Source: Prorocentrum cordatum (taxonomy: Eukaryota; Sar; Dinophyceae; Prorocentrales; Prorocentraceae). From it: a stretch of DNA of 64,000 nt. The notes under the pieces are model-generated. The model was not told the origin of the DNA and made no database searches. It saw only the letters and a list, made by a program, of their open reading frames with translations. Position numbers and translations under genes: made by a program. The stretch is from positions 319,414 to 383,413 of the forward strand of contig CAUYUJ010009768.1 of the NCBI GenBank assembly GCA_963575745.1. Direction: 5' to 3'. Positions 1-11,919 of the stretch are shown here, in pieces. Numbering within the stretch: position 1 is the first letter of the stretch; each line of letters starts with the position of its first letter.

Positions 1-470
1 CTCTGTTCCTGGGACCCCCCCCCTAATTTCTCGCCCAGAGCCCGCCGACGCCCCGCACCTGGTCTCGGCATCGCCACCCCATGGAACCTCTGTTCTGGGG
101 GCCCCCCACCCCGCAAATTCTCGCCCGGAACCCACCGACGCCCCCCTCCTGACCTCGGCACCCCCACCCCACAGAACCTCTGTTCTCGGGACCCCCCCCC
201 ATAATTTCTCGCCCAGAACCCACCGACGCCCCCCTCCTGGCTTCGGCATTCCCACCCCGCGGAACCTCTGTTCTCGGGACCCCCCACCCACAACTTCTCA
301 CCTGGAGCGCACCGACGCCTTCCTCCTGGCCTCGGCATCCCCACCCCACGGAACCTTTGTTCTTGGGACCCCCACCCCACAATTTCTCGCCCGGGACCAA
401 CCGACGCCCCCCTCCTGGCCTCGGCACCCCCACCCCACGGAACCTCTGTTCTTGGGACCCCACAGACCAC
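1..470. repeat. 89-bp tandem repeat, about five copies
   Basis: The phrase GGAACCTCTGTTCT recurs at about 83, 173, 261, 350 and 439, giving a period of 88-90 bp. Units contain a C-rich run, AATTTCTCGCCC and CCACCGACGCCCCCCTCC. Copies differ by scattered substitutions. The array probably continues off the left edge. The long open frames here follow from the period and composition and are not taken as genes. Confidence 0.85.
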
Positions 471-1360
471 AGCCCCCAGACAGCCATGAGAGTTCTCAGA
501 CGGCACAAGAAAGCCCCAAAAACTATCAAGAAACACGCGACACGGCCCAAGAAAGGCCCCAGACGACCCGGAGAAGGCCCCGAAGGAGAGACGCGACCCG
601 ACAATTCGATCCTTCCGCCCGAAGAAACCTCCTGGAGGCTCCAAGGGGCCTCCGAGAACCTCGAAGAACACCCCACGAGGCACCCAAAAGGCGCCCGAAC
701 AGGCCCCCCAAAGGGAATCGGAGGTGCCTCAAAAAAAGCCCTCGACCGGCTTCTCGTCGATGTCCCGACGAAGATCCAACGGCCTCCCGGCGAATGTAAG
801 ACAGTCGCCACCGAGCACGCTGGACTGACGCGGTGGCGGGACTTGCCACAAGCCACTGAATACCCAACGTACTGCGAACCACTGAAGTAATCGTTCTGAG
901 ACACTTGCATTGCTGATCAGTATGTCAAACTTCCAAGCGCACGAGTGCGTATTATAGCGAAGCAAAATCACCAGGCTCTGCCAGCTGAAAATTCGATCCC
1001 GTACATCTCGCATTTGCATTGAAACCAGCCCACGCGTGGAGATTCGCATGCGATCGATACACTGCACGAAAAACCAGCGGAGTTACACTGGGAGCTCTTG
1101 CAGCAGAAGCTTCCATGACCTGGGCGCAGGATCGAGCGCGCATCGTCGGATTTGGAAAACGACACCCTTCCCAGGATGGCCGGGCCGCAAGACCACGCGC
1201 GGGACAATAGAAGAACTGGCCCGGAGGCTTGCTGGCCCAGACCCCAAAACGTTACCAAAACCGAGAACAGACGCCCCCTGGCCGACCCCCCATCCAGCCT
1301 CTGCGTCTCAGAAGGTGGAGGAAGAAGAGGAGGGGGCACTCCAGGTAAGACCGCGTCTGC
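471..1360. other. Unassigned GC-rich stretch
   Basis: Several overlapping frames stay open on both strands, but none shows a recognisable domain. I see no gene, RNA or element boundary here. Confidence 0.4.
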
Positions 1361-1725
1361 GAACGGCCCAAAGATGAGCGCGCGTCGCGATGTCTGCACA
1401 TTGTCGGTTGATCTACACATGCACCTATGTCTGGGCAGACTGGGCACCGCCGCGCCTGCAAACGCAACGCGCCCGGGCGCGCGTCGCGGCGGCTGCAATG
1501 TCCACGCCCATCTACGCATACATGAGCCACGACTAAATAAAGAAAGCCGCGTCTGCACACGACGCACTGCTGATTTCCCGCTGCGATGTCTGCACAATGT
1601 TAGCTGACGACACGCGCACCGGCGCGCGCGGGCAAACACGGCAAAGCTGCGTCTCCGACGAGACCTGCCTCGTCGCCGCGAAGCCCCAAGGCCTCAATAA
1701 GTAAAAGACCTCGGCGGAATCACGG
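1361..1725. repeat. Dispersed repeat family (GCGATGTCTGCAC units), left cluster
   Basis: Units read roughly AAAGCCGCGTCTGCAAACGA ... GCGATGTCTGCACAATG ... CTGACGACACG ... GGCGCGCGTGGGCAAAC. The segment from about 1535 to 1720 is closely matched, in the same order, by 4005-4190, including the flank 'AAGACCTGC..CGTCGC'. More diverged units continue through about 2500. Confidence 0.75.
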
Positions 1726-2560
1726 AACGATGGGAAAGTTTGGCCCCCCCCCCCCGACCGCGACTATATCCAAACGGCGAAAGCACGGCCCGAGCGCGGG
1801 CGGGGGCGCAGACCAAGCGGGAACCAGACAGGCACTGGGCCCGGAGACCCACTGGTCGAAGACCCCAGAAACCTCTCCTGCACCACGAAGAGGCGCCTGC
1901 TTCCGCACGCGCCCCCCGCCCCTTGCCTTGCCACAGGGTTGACAGGTTCGACGGGCCACAATGTCGAAAGACGGCGGGGGGAGACGGGATATGGGGGAGA
2001 AACCACGTGGAGCCGCGACTGCGAACGGCCCGCGTACGAGCTTGCATCGCGACGCATGCGCGCCGTCTGATTTTCCGCAGACGCACGTATGCATTGGCCG
2101 ACTAGACCAAGCCGCAACCGCAAACGGCACACTTCTGGGATGACGCCGCGCTGGCTGCGAAGGCCACGCTCACCTACACATGCAGATGCCACGACAGCGC
2201 AGACGAAGCCGCTTCTGCAAACGATACACTTTTAGACCATGTCGCGGCGCACGCACAGAGTGGGCTGGTCTACGTCTGCAAATGACGCACTTGCGGCCCA
2301 CGTCGCGATGTCCACAGGGCGCGGGCGAACCTCGCGCACACATGCGACAGCACACATTGGATACAACCACGCGTGTAATTGTGCACTGGTAGGCTTACAC
2401 CGCGATGTTTATACAGAGCACACTGCTCACGCATGTACACGCGTCTCAGAAGACAACCCGAAGCCGCGTATACAGACGATACACTGCCACGCGCCTGCTC
2501 GCGCGCATACACACCTTGGCTGACTGCTCATGCATATGTATCTGGGCAAGCCAGGCAAAG
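1726..2560. repeat. Diverged members of the same dispersed repeat
   Basis: Fragments such as CGCGATGTTTATACAGAG, TGCAAATGACGCACTTGCGG and GCAAAGCCGCG appear at irregular spacing. The phrase 'ACCGCGACTA.ATCCAAAC' at about 1757 recurs at about 2670. No gene is supported. Confidence 0.55.
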
Positions 2561-3720
2561 CCGCGCCTGCCGGAAGGACTTACGTCGCCGTAAAACCTGC
2601 ACGTCTCGGCCCCTGGAGGCACCTCGGCGGAGCCCCGAAGCGATTCGAATGTTTGAGCCCTTTCCCGACCGCGACTACATCCAAACAGGGCGCGCGTGGC
2701 CCAGGCGGAAGCTCCAGATCCCAATCGCCAGCGTTCCGCTGCCGCAGATCAGATGGAAGAAACCCGCTCTGCATCCTCTCCGCGACGTCCTCAATCGCAA
2801 AAAACGGAATCTCTCTCATCACGACCGCGCAAATCATTTGCCGTTCGGCCCCATGCCCTATCAGGATTTCGAAAAGCACCTGGGCTCGCTCGCTGCACGG
2901 CGAATCCTTGCCCTGCAAACTCTCGCGCGCTCTCGCGCCCCCAAGCCGCCCATTCTTCGTCTATGCATCAATGGAAAACAAGCAAGGGGGCGTCGTCACT
3001 GCAACGGGGGCCAGACGCCACGACAACGCCCGCGTTCCCAATGGTTTTGTGGACGCGCTACTTGAGCCACAGTGGCCACGGTGCAATCACAAATTCCAGC
3101 ATCCACATCGACGCGAGACTTTCTTGCACATCACATTGCGCTATTGGGACATACTGCGGTGGCCCCCTTTATCCTGCAACGAGGAACTTCTGACCCATTT
3201 CTCGCCACTCCGCATAAGCGCCCCTCTTCCTGACCCCGCCCTCCGGCGCACACGCACGCGCGTCGAACAAAGAAAAAACGCCGTTCGCGCCCGGCGTGCG
3301 GAGACGTCTCAGGTGGTCAACGCGCTCGGTTGCTTCGAGCATCTCGCTTTCGGGACCCGCGAGCAGGAAATGGGCGAGGAGAACGAGGAGCAAGAGGAGG
3401 ACGCCGGGGGGGGCGGAGGACGCGAGCGAGACTGGGGAGGAGGAGGAAGACGAGGAGCACAAGCTGGAAAACAAGGAAAGCAGACGCGATCATACTCATA
3501 CTCAAAATCACTCACGCACTCCGACTCACACCCAGAATCACTCTTACTCAGGCTCGCCCATGCTCTGAATCGTTCTCCCCCAGGCCCTGTCAGACGCACG
3601 CCGACCCACACTCAGACTGCTTCGCGCCCATGCCCGCTCGCACTCGACTCACGCGCACTCGACTCACGCGCACGCCCATGCCCACTCGCACTCGACCCAC
3701 GCGCATGTCCACGCTGATCT
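2561..3720. other. Unassigned stretch ending in CACTCGACTCACGCG repeats
   Basis: A plus-strand frame is open from 2530 to 3717, and a minus-strand frame over 2918-2580 has more even amino-acid usage, but neither matches a family I recognise. The last 230 bp, from about 3485, are simple variants of ACTCACACTCG and explain the tail of the plus frame. I do not call a gene. Confidence 0.35.
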
Positions 3721-4190
3721 ACACATACATGTGTCACGCCAAAATAAGGAAAGCCGCGTCTGCAAAACGATTCGTTCCTAACCTCATTCCGTGATGTCTA
3801 CACGCGGTGGGCTGATCGACGTCTGCACAAAATACATTTAAAGTTTCATGCCGCGATGTCTACACGGTATTGGCTGACCTGCACATGATCCTCTATTAGG
3901 ACACGCTGAGTAAAACCACGCCTGCAGACGGTGCGTGTGTAGGCTTACGTCACGATGCGCCCCCAGAAATAGCGCATCTACTCGTATAGGTGTGTCTCAG
4001 CAGACAAGGCAAAGCCGCGTCTGCAAAAAAACACTCCTGAACTCGTTTTACGATGTCTGCACAACGCTGACTGACGACACGTGTACAGGCGCGCGTGGGC
4101 AAACTAGGCAAAGCCGCGTCTCCCGATAAGACCTGCAACGTCGCAGCGATCCCGCAACGCCTCAAGAACTAAAGGCCCACGCAGAAGACC
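3721..4190. repeat. Dispersed repeat family (GCGATGTCTGCAC units), right cluster
   Basis: Three or four units of about 110-150 bp carry AAGCCGCGTCTGCAAA, then GATGTCTACAC or GATGTCTGCAC, then TGACTGACGACACG. The last unit is the partner of the copy at 1535-1720. Confidence 0.75.
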
Positions 4191-4540
4191 CACGAACACC
4201 AAAAAAACCTTCGAAAACCTTTTAGGGAAAAGTCGGCAGTAAGTCTGCGTTTGTCTCAAAGCAAGGTTTTCTTTAGGCTCTGGCAATATCAATTGCATGG
4301 AGAAGCAAAGGATGTCCCCGGCGGAAGACGCCCCAAAGACGTGAAACACATTGGTCTGCGTGGTTTTTGATATTCTGCTGTTTCGCCTTCCCGACGCTCC
4401 AAGACTGCCCACGAGGCCTCCAAGGCCGCCCGAAAAAGACCGTCCGAGGACAATGCAAACAAATCCCCAAGGCCATCTTTGGGGTCGGCGGCAGCGACGG
4501 GAGCCTTTAGATTACCCAGATCATCATCACGACCAGGACG
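4191..4540. other. Unassigned stretch
   Basis: A minus-strand frame with unremarkable composition reaches into this segment from the adjoining (ACG)n tract. No domain is recognisable and no repeat is obvious. Confidence 0.3.
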
Positions 4541-4669
4541 ACGACAAAAAGCAACGAGAAGAACAACGACGAAGATGGTGACGACGACGCCACCTATGTC
4601 ACCGCCGCCGCCGACGACGACAACAACAACGCCAACGACGATGACAGAACCAGCGACGACGACGACGAC

Positions 4670-4713
<44 letters not shown>

Positions 4714-4742
4714 CGACCGACGACGACGACGACGACGCCGAC

Positions 4743-4775
<33 letters not shown>

Positions 4776-4800
4776 CCACGCAAACGCCAACGCCCACGCA

Positions 4801-4831
<31 letters not shown>

Positions 4832-4880
4832 CCGCCGACGCCGCCGCCGCCGCCGCCGCCGACGCCGACGCCGCCGCTGC
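4541..4880. repeat. (ACG)n/(CGA)n trinucleotide microsatellite
   Basis: About 340 bp of CGA/ACG triplets with CCG interruptions towards the right end. It yields Thr, Arg and Asp runs in forward frames and Val, Arg and Ser runs in reverse frames, so the long open frames here are artefacts. Confidence 0.92.
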
Positions 4881-5530
4881 CGACGGCGGCGGAGGCCGCA
4901 GGGCTGGCGAGGGCCGCCGCCTGCGACGCCAGGGGCGCGGCGAGCGCCAGCAGCAGCGCGGCCGCCAGCGCGGCGAGCAGCGGCCGTCGCAGCGCCCCAG
5001 TGCGCAGGCGCCGGCCGCGGCCGGCCACGCCGGGGGCCCGCGGCTGTTCCCGCGGGCGCGGCCTCGAGGTGGGGCGGGCCGCCGAGGGCCGCCAAGGAAC
5101 GCCGAGGGCCGCGGAGTGCCACCGAGGGCCGCGGAGTGCCACCGAGGACCGCCGAGGGCCGCCGAGGGCCGCGGAGGGCCCAGGTCTCCGACGGTGTGAC
5201 TTCTCGATGATTCGGATTTTCCTCGATGCCGGCGCCAGGTGCCCGCCAGGGTCGTCGAAACACATCCGGGACGAAAAACTGTTCCTGGGGAAGGGTCGCG
5301 TGCGGCCGACGGGCGCGAGTGGCCCGCATGGGGTTATTTGACATGGGTCGTCCCCCCCACACCCCCAGGCTGCGGATTGAACAAATCATCCCAATGAATG
5401 TCTGGGGAAGGAGGGGCCACCGTGGCCCGCGGCTGTGCCGGTGGCTGTGCCCGCGGGCGAGGGCCGCCGAGGGCCGACGAAGGCCTCCGAGGGCCGCGGA
5501 AGGCCGAGCGCGGGCGGTGCGCAATCTGCA
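4881..5530. repeat. GC-rich region with GCCGAGGGCCGC repeats
   Basis: Blocks at 5060-5190 and 5445-5510 are made of GCCGAGGGCCGCGGAGTGCC-like units of about 18-24 bp. Between them, 5195-5440 is non-repetitive but has no recognisable gene. Confidence 0.6.
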
Positions 5531-5875
5531 CATACGGCGAGTTCACGTCGCGATGACGTCAACATTGGTTTCTGTCACTGTCTGGCTCGCTCAACTTTGC
5601 ACGATCTTGGTTTTAAAATATCGCCGATGTGTCAATAGTGGTCGATTCCGAGCCACTAGAGGCGTTCAACATTCAACGCCCTAGCTGGCGTCGCCGCCGC
5701 GTCAACGCGGCGAGAACCTGCCGCACGGCCACGTCCAGCAATGGATGGATGGGTGGATGGGTAGATGGACGAACGAATGGATGGATGACGATGCGTAATT
5801 CGATGATTCATCATCAACGTTTCCAAACGAAAACGTGACTGGTCTAAACCCCTTGATCTAAACCTCCGCGGAGTT
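5531..5875. other. Unassigned stretch with a short GGAT tetranucleotide tract
   Basis: Positions 5738-5790 hold ATGGATGGATGGGTGG-type repeats. The remainder is unique-looking with no identified gene. Confidence 0.4.
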
Positions 5876-6530
5876 TTCACGACTCCTCCTCCTCCTCCTC
5901 CTGCACATCCACCCCCTCCTCCTCCTCCTCCTCCTCCTCCTCCTCCTCCTACTCCTCCTCCTCCTCCCCCTCCTCCCCCTCCTCCTCCCTCCCCCAGTAT
6001 CCTCCCCTGCCCCCTCTCCCCCCCACCCCGGGCCAGCGCAACGCCGCGACCCCGCGCGGCCAGACGGCACCATACCGGCCGCCCGTCATCCCGCCGGGCG
6101 CCCGCGGGTGGCACCGCGCTTGCGCGCGTTTGCGCGCGCCGCCGGGCGGGCGACCGCGGCTGACAGAGCGGCAGAGGGACGCGGCGGGGCCCTTGTCCTC
6201 AGCGTCCTCCTCCCTCCTCCTCCTCCTCCTCCTCCTCCTCCTCCTCCTCCTCTCCTCCTCCTCCTCCTACACCTCCTCCTCCTCCTCCTCCTCCTCCTCC
6301 TCCTCCTCCTGCTTCGACTCGTCGTCCTCCTACTCCTCCTTCTACTCCTCCTGCACCCCGTCTCCGTCCTCGTCCACACCATCCTCCGCCTGCTGCCCCT
6401 CTTGCGATCCCCATCTTTTTCGCCATCAGCTGTTCTCATCATCCTTACAGTTCCTCCTCCTCCTCCTCCTCCTCCTCCGCCTCTTCCTCCTCCTCCTCAT
6501 CCTCCTCATCCTCCTTATCATTCCCACGCC
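5876..6530. repeat. (CTC)n microsatellite tracts
   Basis: CTC/TCC triplets occupy 5880-6000 and 6208-6315, with shorter runs to about 6520, separated by 200 bp of GC-rich unique sequence (6000-6200). Confidence 0.9.
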
Positions 6531-6555
6531 CACAACCACGGTCATCAATCATCAT

Positions 6556-6644
6556 CCGCGTAATCACCACCTAATCATCACCATCATCACCATCATCACC
6601 ATCATCATCATCATCACCACCACCACCACCTCCATCATTATCAT

Positions 6645-6675
<31 letters not shown>

Positions 6676-6794
6676 AGCATCATCATCATCAGCATCATCA
6701 TCATCCCCGTCGTCGTCTTCGTTGTCGTCGTCGTCGCCGTCGTCGTCGTCATGATCATCATCATCATCAGCAGCATCATTATCACAACTACCAC

Positions 6795-6829
<35 letters not shown>

Positions 6830-7037
6830 GCATCATCATCATAATCAGTATCATCAGCATCATCATCGTCATCAGCGTCACCATCAGCATCATCATCATA
6901 ATCATCAGCATCATCATTAGCATCATCATCAGCAGCATCAGCATCATCAGCAGCACCATCGTCATGGGCATCATCATCATTATCAGCATCATCTGCATAT
7001 GCATCATCATCATCATCATCATCATCATCATGAGCAG

Positions 7038-7078
<41 letters not shown>

Positions 7079-7750
7079 GCAACGTCAACATCATCACCAT
7101 CGTCATCATCATCACATTCGTCGCCGTCGCCGTCACCATTACCATACACATCACCATCACTATCAAAATCACAGCCGCAGCATCGTGAGCATCCCACGTA
7201 ACATAGTCGCCGCCATCAGACTCAGCATCATCATCAGCATCATCATTATCGTCATCGTCATAATAATCGTCGTTATCATCATCACCACCACCACCACCAC
7301 CATCCTCATCATAACAGTTGTAGTCATCATGCATATCAGCAGCAACATCGGCATCATCAGCATCATCAGCATCATCAGCATCATCATCATCATCATCATC
7401 ATCATAAGCATCGTCGTCGTCATCAGCATCAGCATCCTCAGCTTCCTCAGCATCATCCTCAACATCATCCTCAGCATCATCCTCATTATCATCCTCATCA
7501 TCGCCATCATCATCATAATTATCTTTACCATCATGACCACCATCCTCATCAAAATCACAATCGTCATCAAAAGCAATGTCATCATCATCATCACAGCACA
7601 GCTTCATCCGCACAATCGTCGACGTAATCGTCAACCTCCTCCTCATCACCACCACCACCACAATCGCCAACACCACAATCCTGAACGTAATCATCATCAC
7701 ATCATCGTCATCCTCGTCGTCACCACCAGCAGCATCGTCATCACCATCAC

Positions 7751-7781
<31 letters not shown>

Positions 7782-8000
7782 GTCAGCATCATCATCAGCA
7801 GCAGCATCAGCATCATCATCACCATCAGCATAGTATCATCATCAGCAGCATCGTCATCATCTTGATCATCATATTCAGCATCATCAGCTTTAGCAGCATC
7901 ATCATTATAATCAGCTTTAGCAGCATCATCATCAGCATCATCACCATCATTATCGGTATCATCATCAGCATCATCACAAGCAGCAACATCAGCATTATCG
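6556..8000. repeat. (ATC)n microsatellite, degenerate, 1.4 kb
   Basis: Nearly uninterrupted ATC/CATCAT triplets with CAGCAG, CGTC and CCTC variants. The same triplet phase is held over long distances, which is why Ile, His, Ser, Asp and Met runs hundreds of residues long appear in the six frames. Confidence 0.95.
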
Positions 8001-8184
8001 TCACTGACCGCCTCCGCATCCGCCTTGCTCTGCCTCGGCCTCTCACGGAGCGGATGGGGATGGTGGAGTGTTGGATCGATGGTCGAGGCCGGTCATTTCC
8101 TCCCGGCGCAAAGGAGCCGCGCTCCGCAACAAACCGCATCCCGCGCGAGTCGCGCCTTTTGCGCGGGCCCCCCGAGATTGGCAA

Positions 8185-8294
8185 CACTTCCTCCTCCTCC
8201 TCCTCCTCCTCCTCCTCATCATCATCATCATCAGCATCATAATCATCACCATCGTCATCATCATCAGCTTCAGCAGCATGATCATCCGCAGCAT

Positions 8295-8347
<53 letters not shown>

Positions 8348-8560
8348 GCATCAGCATCAGCATCGTCATCATCAGCATCAGCATCCTCATCAGCATCATC
8401 ATCATCAGCATCAGCATCAGCATCAGCATCAGCATCAGCATCATCATCATCATCATCATCAGCATCAGCATCAGCATCAGCATCAGCATCAGCATCAGCA
8501 GCATCATCATGGTCATCATCATCATCCTCCTCCTCCTCCTCGTGCTCCTCCTCCTCCCAC
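8185..8560. repeat. (CTC)n then (ATC)n microsatellite with CATCAG hexamers
   Basis: After 30 bp of CTC, the tract is ATC interspersed with regular CATCAGCATCAG hexamer blocks, then CTC again at 8527-8550. It follows 190 bp of non-repetitive DNA (8000-8185) with no identified gene. Confidence 0.93.
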
Positions 8561-8589
8561 CCCGTCCTCCTCAGAGAGCGAACCCATGG

Positions 8590-8850
8590 CCTCTCCACGG
8601 GTACGTTCCGACCGGATGTTCGAGCCGCATCCAGCCAGGACGACGGGGAGCCTCCTTGAGACCTCACAAGAGCGAGAACGCCCAACAACCTCCATCCTCC
8701 CGCCTCGATCCTCGAACCTTCAAAGTCACCGAAGTCTGCCCCTCTCCATCCTCCCCCACCTCGCCCCTCAGAGCTGTCGCGCGGCGCCGCTGAGCCAGGC
8801 CTTAGCTGATCCACAGCGGCTCGGCAGACCAGCGAGAGAGGCAACCTCCC
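8590..8850. repeat. Diverged direct repeat, copy A (partner 10975-11265)
   Basis: Shared phrases in the same order are TTC..(A)CCGGATGTTCGAGC, ATCCAGCC, CCTCGATCCTCGAACC, CCGAAGTCT and CTGTCGCGCGGCGCCGCTG, ending at CCAGCGGCTCGGCAGAC-like sequence. It ends just before the plus-strand LINE fragment. Confidence 0.75.
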
Positions 8851-8869
8851 CCTCCTCCACATGCACGCA

Positions 8870-10600
8870 GAAGGGTCGGATGTACAATCCCACGTTTGAT
8901 GCGACCTGCCCGCTGCTAGCACGTTATACGGCGTGGCTGTGGGACGGTAGGACTTCGGCATCTCAGCTCCGTGCGGCATGGCAGGCGGTTCGCGGCAACA
9001 TCAGCAAGCAAGGATCATGGAGAATTTGGTTTGGACCGATCTCGGCGGTGATCTTCACCCTTCGCAGGATCGTTCGGAACATGGCGGCGCCTCACGTGCT
9101 GCTCTCGGATCGAGGCGAAACTGTGCACATGTACGAGTTTTCGCCTTCGGAGGTCCGAGTTCTGGTCCGAGACGGCGTCGAGCGTTGGCTCTGGCGTAGG
9201 GTCCCTTTTCACTGGCCTGAGGCTGCTGGAACCGACGAGATCTGGATTCGAGCGATGCGCCTCGCTGTGTTGTCCCTTCCAGCTGGTGCGCGCCGAGGTT
9301 CTGCTCGGGCCCTCCTGTCTGGGGGCCTTTGGCCTCCCGAGGGGGAAATCCAGGCTGGCCTCTACGCGTCAGGTAAAGTGGAGCCGAGCGGGCTACGCTA
9401 GGCCACCAACTTTATGCCTGCCCCGCTGCCTTTGCCTCGCCAGGGGATGCAGAGCAGGCTCAAGGTCCGTTTCCTGAGGATAAAAGGCAGCAGAAACAGG
9501 CCCTTCGGGAGCAAGGAGTCTCTCCTCCGGGGGGTCGGATCGGGATGACGTTCCTCTCCTGTACTGGCGCCAACCTCCGCCGCCGCTGTCCCAACCTCCC
9601 GTGCTGCGCTGGGTTCTCACGGAAGGCACCTGGGGCCCGCTCCTTTTGACAGATTGCAGTGGGTTGGCGAGCGCGTGTCCGGAGGCGGCGAGGTGTGGCT
9701 GAAGCGTGGCTGAAATTACGGAAGATGGCTGGCCCCTCCGAGCGAGGCTCGGCGGGCTGCCCGGAATTTCTCAAACCGTGCCTCGGGGCGAACGGTGGGC
9801 GAGCCTTGAAGCTATGCCCGTGGGCCCTTCTAACCTGATGATAAATTAGTGATCACCTCGGTTTTGCTCGCGAGGGCCAGCGCTGGGACTCTGAACTTGA
9901 GTGCGGCCTTGCGCGCCACACGTCTTTCTGGCGAGAGATGGTCAGATTGTCTGAGCGGTCGGGGACGCGGCCGTCGCTGGTCTGGACTCCTGCGCATCGG
10001 TCATTCGAGCAACTGGTCGATGAGGGAGCGTCGGCCGAGGAGATCCATCGTTTCATACGGGGAATGCTTGGGCAGATTTGTTCGCCAAACTTGGGGCTAG
10101 GGACGTCACTGTTGCACAGGTCACAGTCGATGCCCTCCAGCGCTCTGTGAAAGATTGCAAGGGTACGTTCGAGTTTCCTTCGAGGGCGGTGCAATTGATT
10201 TGGGCTCGTCCTGAGGCTCAGGATGTGGACCCTCCTCCGCCCAAGCCTGTGCCGGGGAGGTGCGATAAGCTCGTCCGAATCGCCCATGACCCCGTCCCCC
10301 TGGCTCCTTGTTCGCCGGCGTTGCAATGCAGGCGTTGTTTGGCCGTGGCTCGGACCCCTGCAAGTGTTAATACGACGCTTTTGAAGCCAGAGGCCCAGTG
10401 TGACACGTCGCCCATGCACCAGGCTCTCACCCCAAATGTTGAGCAGCTCGGATGGCGTAGCCAAGGGACGGGGCGGCTGCGGGGGGTGCAGCTGCTGCTG
10501 CCGAAGGGGTGGCGCGGAATGGGACCCTCTTCGAATGTGACGGCCAGAAGGTCCAGCATCCGGGACCGTCTTTGCTCATGATTCGGTGAGGGGCCCGTGT
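8870..10600 (+). mobile_element. LINE fragment: RT-to-RNase H linker, RNase H and C-terminal region, no RT core
   Basis: This is the 3' half of a non-LTR retrotransposon. Residues encoded at about 8890-9400 contain WFGPISAVIFTLRRI and VERWLWRRV, the linker that follows RT in LINEs of dinoflagellate type; the same linker appears in the minus-strand element near 59.9 kb. RNase H remnants follow: SLVWTPAHRS at about 9975, then after a one-base frameshift near 10060 the sequence NAWADLFAKLGARDV. A degenerate CRRC pair at about 10330 and the tail to 10580 fit the C-terminal module. No RT motifs lie upstream, so it is 5'-truncated. At least two frameshifts make it a fossil. Confidence 0.72.
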
Positions 10601-10868
10601 GGCCATCGGTTCTCCCCAAATCGATGCCCTAGGGGAGGTCTGCCCCTCGGCCCCCCGAACCCCGCCCGCCGTAGAGCCAGGGACTGGCTCGTCGATGGGC
10701 GGCACCCTGCAACTGGAGCTAAGTTTTGGTTAATTTCTGGCGTGCGATGCTAGTCTGACCTCGCACGCACCACCCCTTATCATTTAAGTTGTGCTTCCAT
10801 GTTGCATTTAGCTCGGAGGTAGTATCGTGTGTGCATGACTCCACTTTCTGTCCTGCGTCCTGCGTCCT
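10601..10868. other. Unassigned stretch after the LINE fragment
   Basis: No poly(A) tail or target-site duplication is visible. It may be the 3' UTR of the LINE fragment; nothing else is recognisable. Confidence 0.3.
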
Positions 10869-10974
10869 GCGTCCTGCCTCCTCTTGCTTCTCCTCCTCTT
10901 CCTCCTCCTCCTCATCCTCCTCCCCCTCGTCCTCCTCCTCAAAAATCGAGCCCGAAATCTCTCCTGAGATACGT

Positions 10975-11265
10975 TCGTTCTGGCGAGATGTTCGAGCGAT
11001 ATCCAGCCGTGGCGACCAGAAGCATCCAGCAGACTGAAAATGCGCGAAATCCTCCAACAGCCTCGAGACTCGCGCCCCGAGCCTCGAACCTCGATCCTCG
11101 AACCTCCAAGCTATCCGAAGTCTCTTCCTCCTCCTCCTGATCCTCCACACCCACCTCCTCCTCCACCACCACCTCCTCCCTCCTCAGTGCTGTCGCGCGG
11201 CGCCGCTGGGCCAGACCTTAGCTGATCCCCAGCGGCTCGGCAGACTGGCGAGGGAGGCGAGGGGG
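10975..11265. repeat. Diverged direct repeat, copy B
   Basis: Partner of 8590-8850, with extra CCTCGA.CCTCGAACCT iterations at 11070-11105 and a (CTC)n run inside. It ends in GCTGATCCCCAGCGGCTCGG, matching GCTGATCCACAGCGGCTCGG of copy A. Confidence 0.75.
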
Positions 11266-11337
11266 AGGCTGGTGACGCAGAGAGAAGCCCCCCTGCCAGG
11301 CCCAGCACGAGCAGGGAGAGGAAGGAGGGTGTTTCCC

Positions 11338-11582
11338 TTCCTCCTCCTCCTCCTCCTCCTCCTCCTCCTCCTCCTCCTCCTCCTCCTCCTCCTCCTCCTC
11401 CTCCTCCTCCTCCTCCTCCTCCTCCTCCTCCTCCTCCCTCCTCCTCCTCTCCTCCTCCTTCCTCCTCCTCCTCCTCTCCTCCTCCTCCACCTCCTCGCTA
11501 ATTCTCCTCCTCCTCCTCCTCCTCGCTCCTCCTCCTCCTCGCACCTCCTTCTCCTCCTCCTCCTCCTCCTCCTCCTCCTCCT
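11338..11582. repeat. Long (CTC)n tract
   Basis: About 245 bp of CTC, the first 100 bp without interruption. Polypurine on the minus strand, which is the sense strand of the PARP gene. Confidence 0.95.
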
Positions 11583-11649
11583 CATCATCATCACCACCAC
11601 CACCATCATCATCAGCATCGTCGTCGACGTCGTCGTCATCATCATCGTC

Positions 11650-11742
<93 letters not shown>

Positions 11743-11877
11743 GTCGTCGTCGTCGTCGTCGTCGTCGTCATAATTATCGTCAGCATCGTCATGATCATCA
11801 TCAGCATCATCATAAACATCATCATCATCATCAGAATCAGCATCAGTATCATCATTATCCTCATAATCAGAATGATG

Positions 11878-11919
<42 letters not shown>

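Noticed and set aside
2580-2918. 112-residue minus-strand frame with ordinary composition
   Set aside because: No family recognised, the opposite strand is open over the same interval, and flanks are dispersed repeats; evidence is too thin to call a gene.
6130-7188. Long frames of Ile, His, Ser, Asp, Met or Glu runs (also at 11184-13121, 15257-16318, 40517-42487, 56186-57751, 61253-62620)
   Set aside because: They are translations of phase-preserving ATC or CTC microsatellites, open on both strands and in several frames, with no domain.
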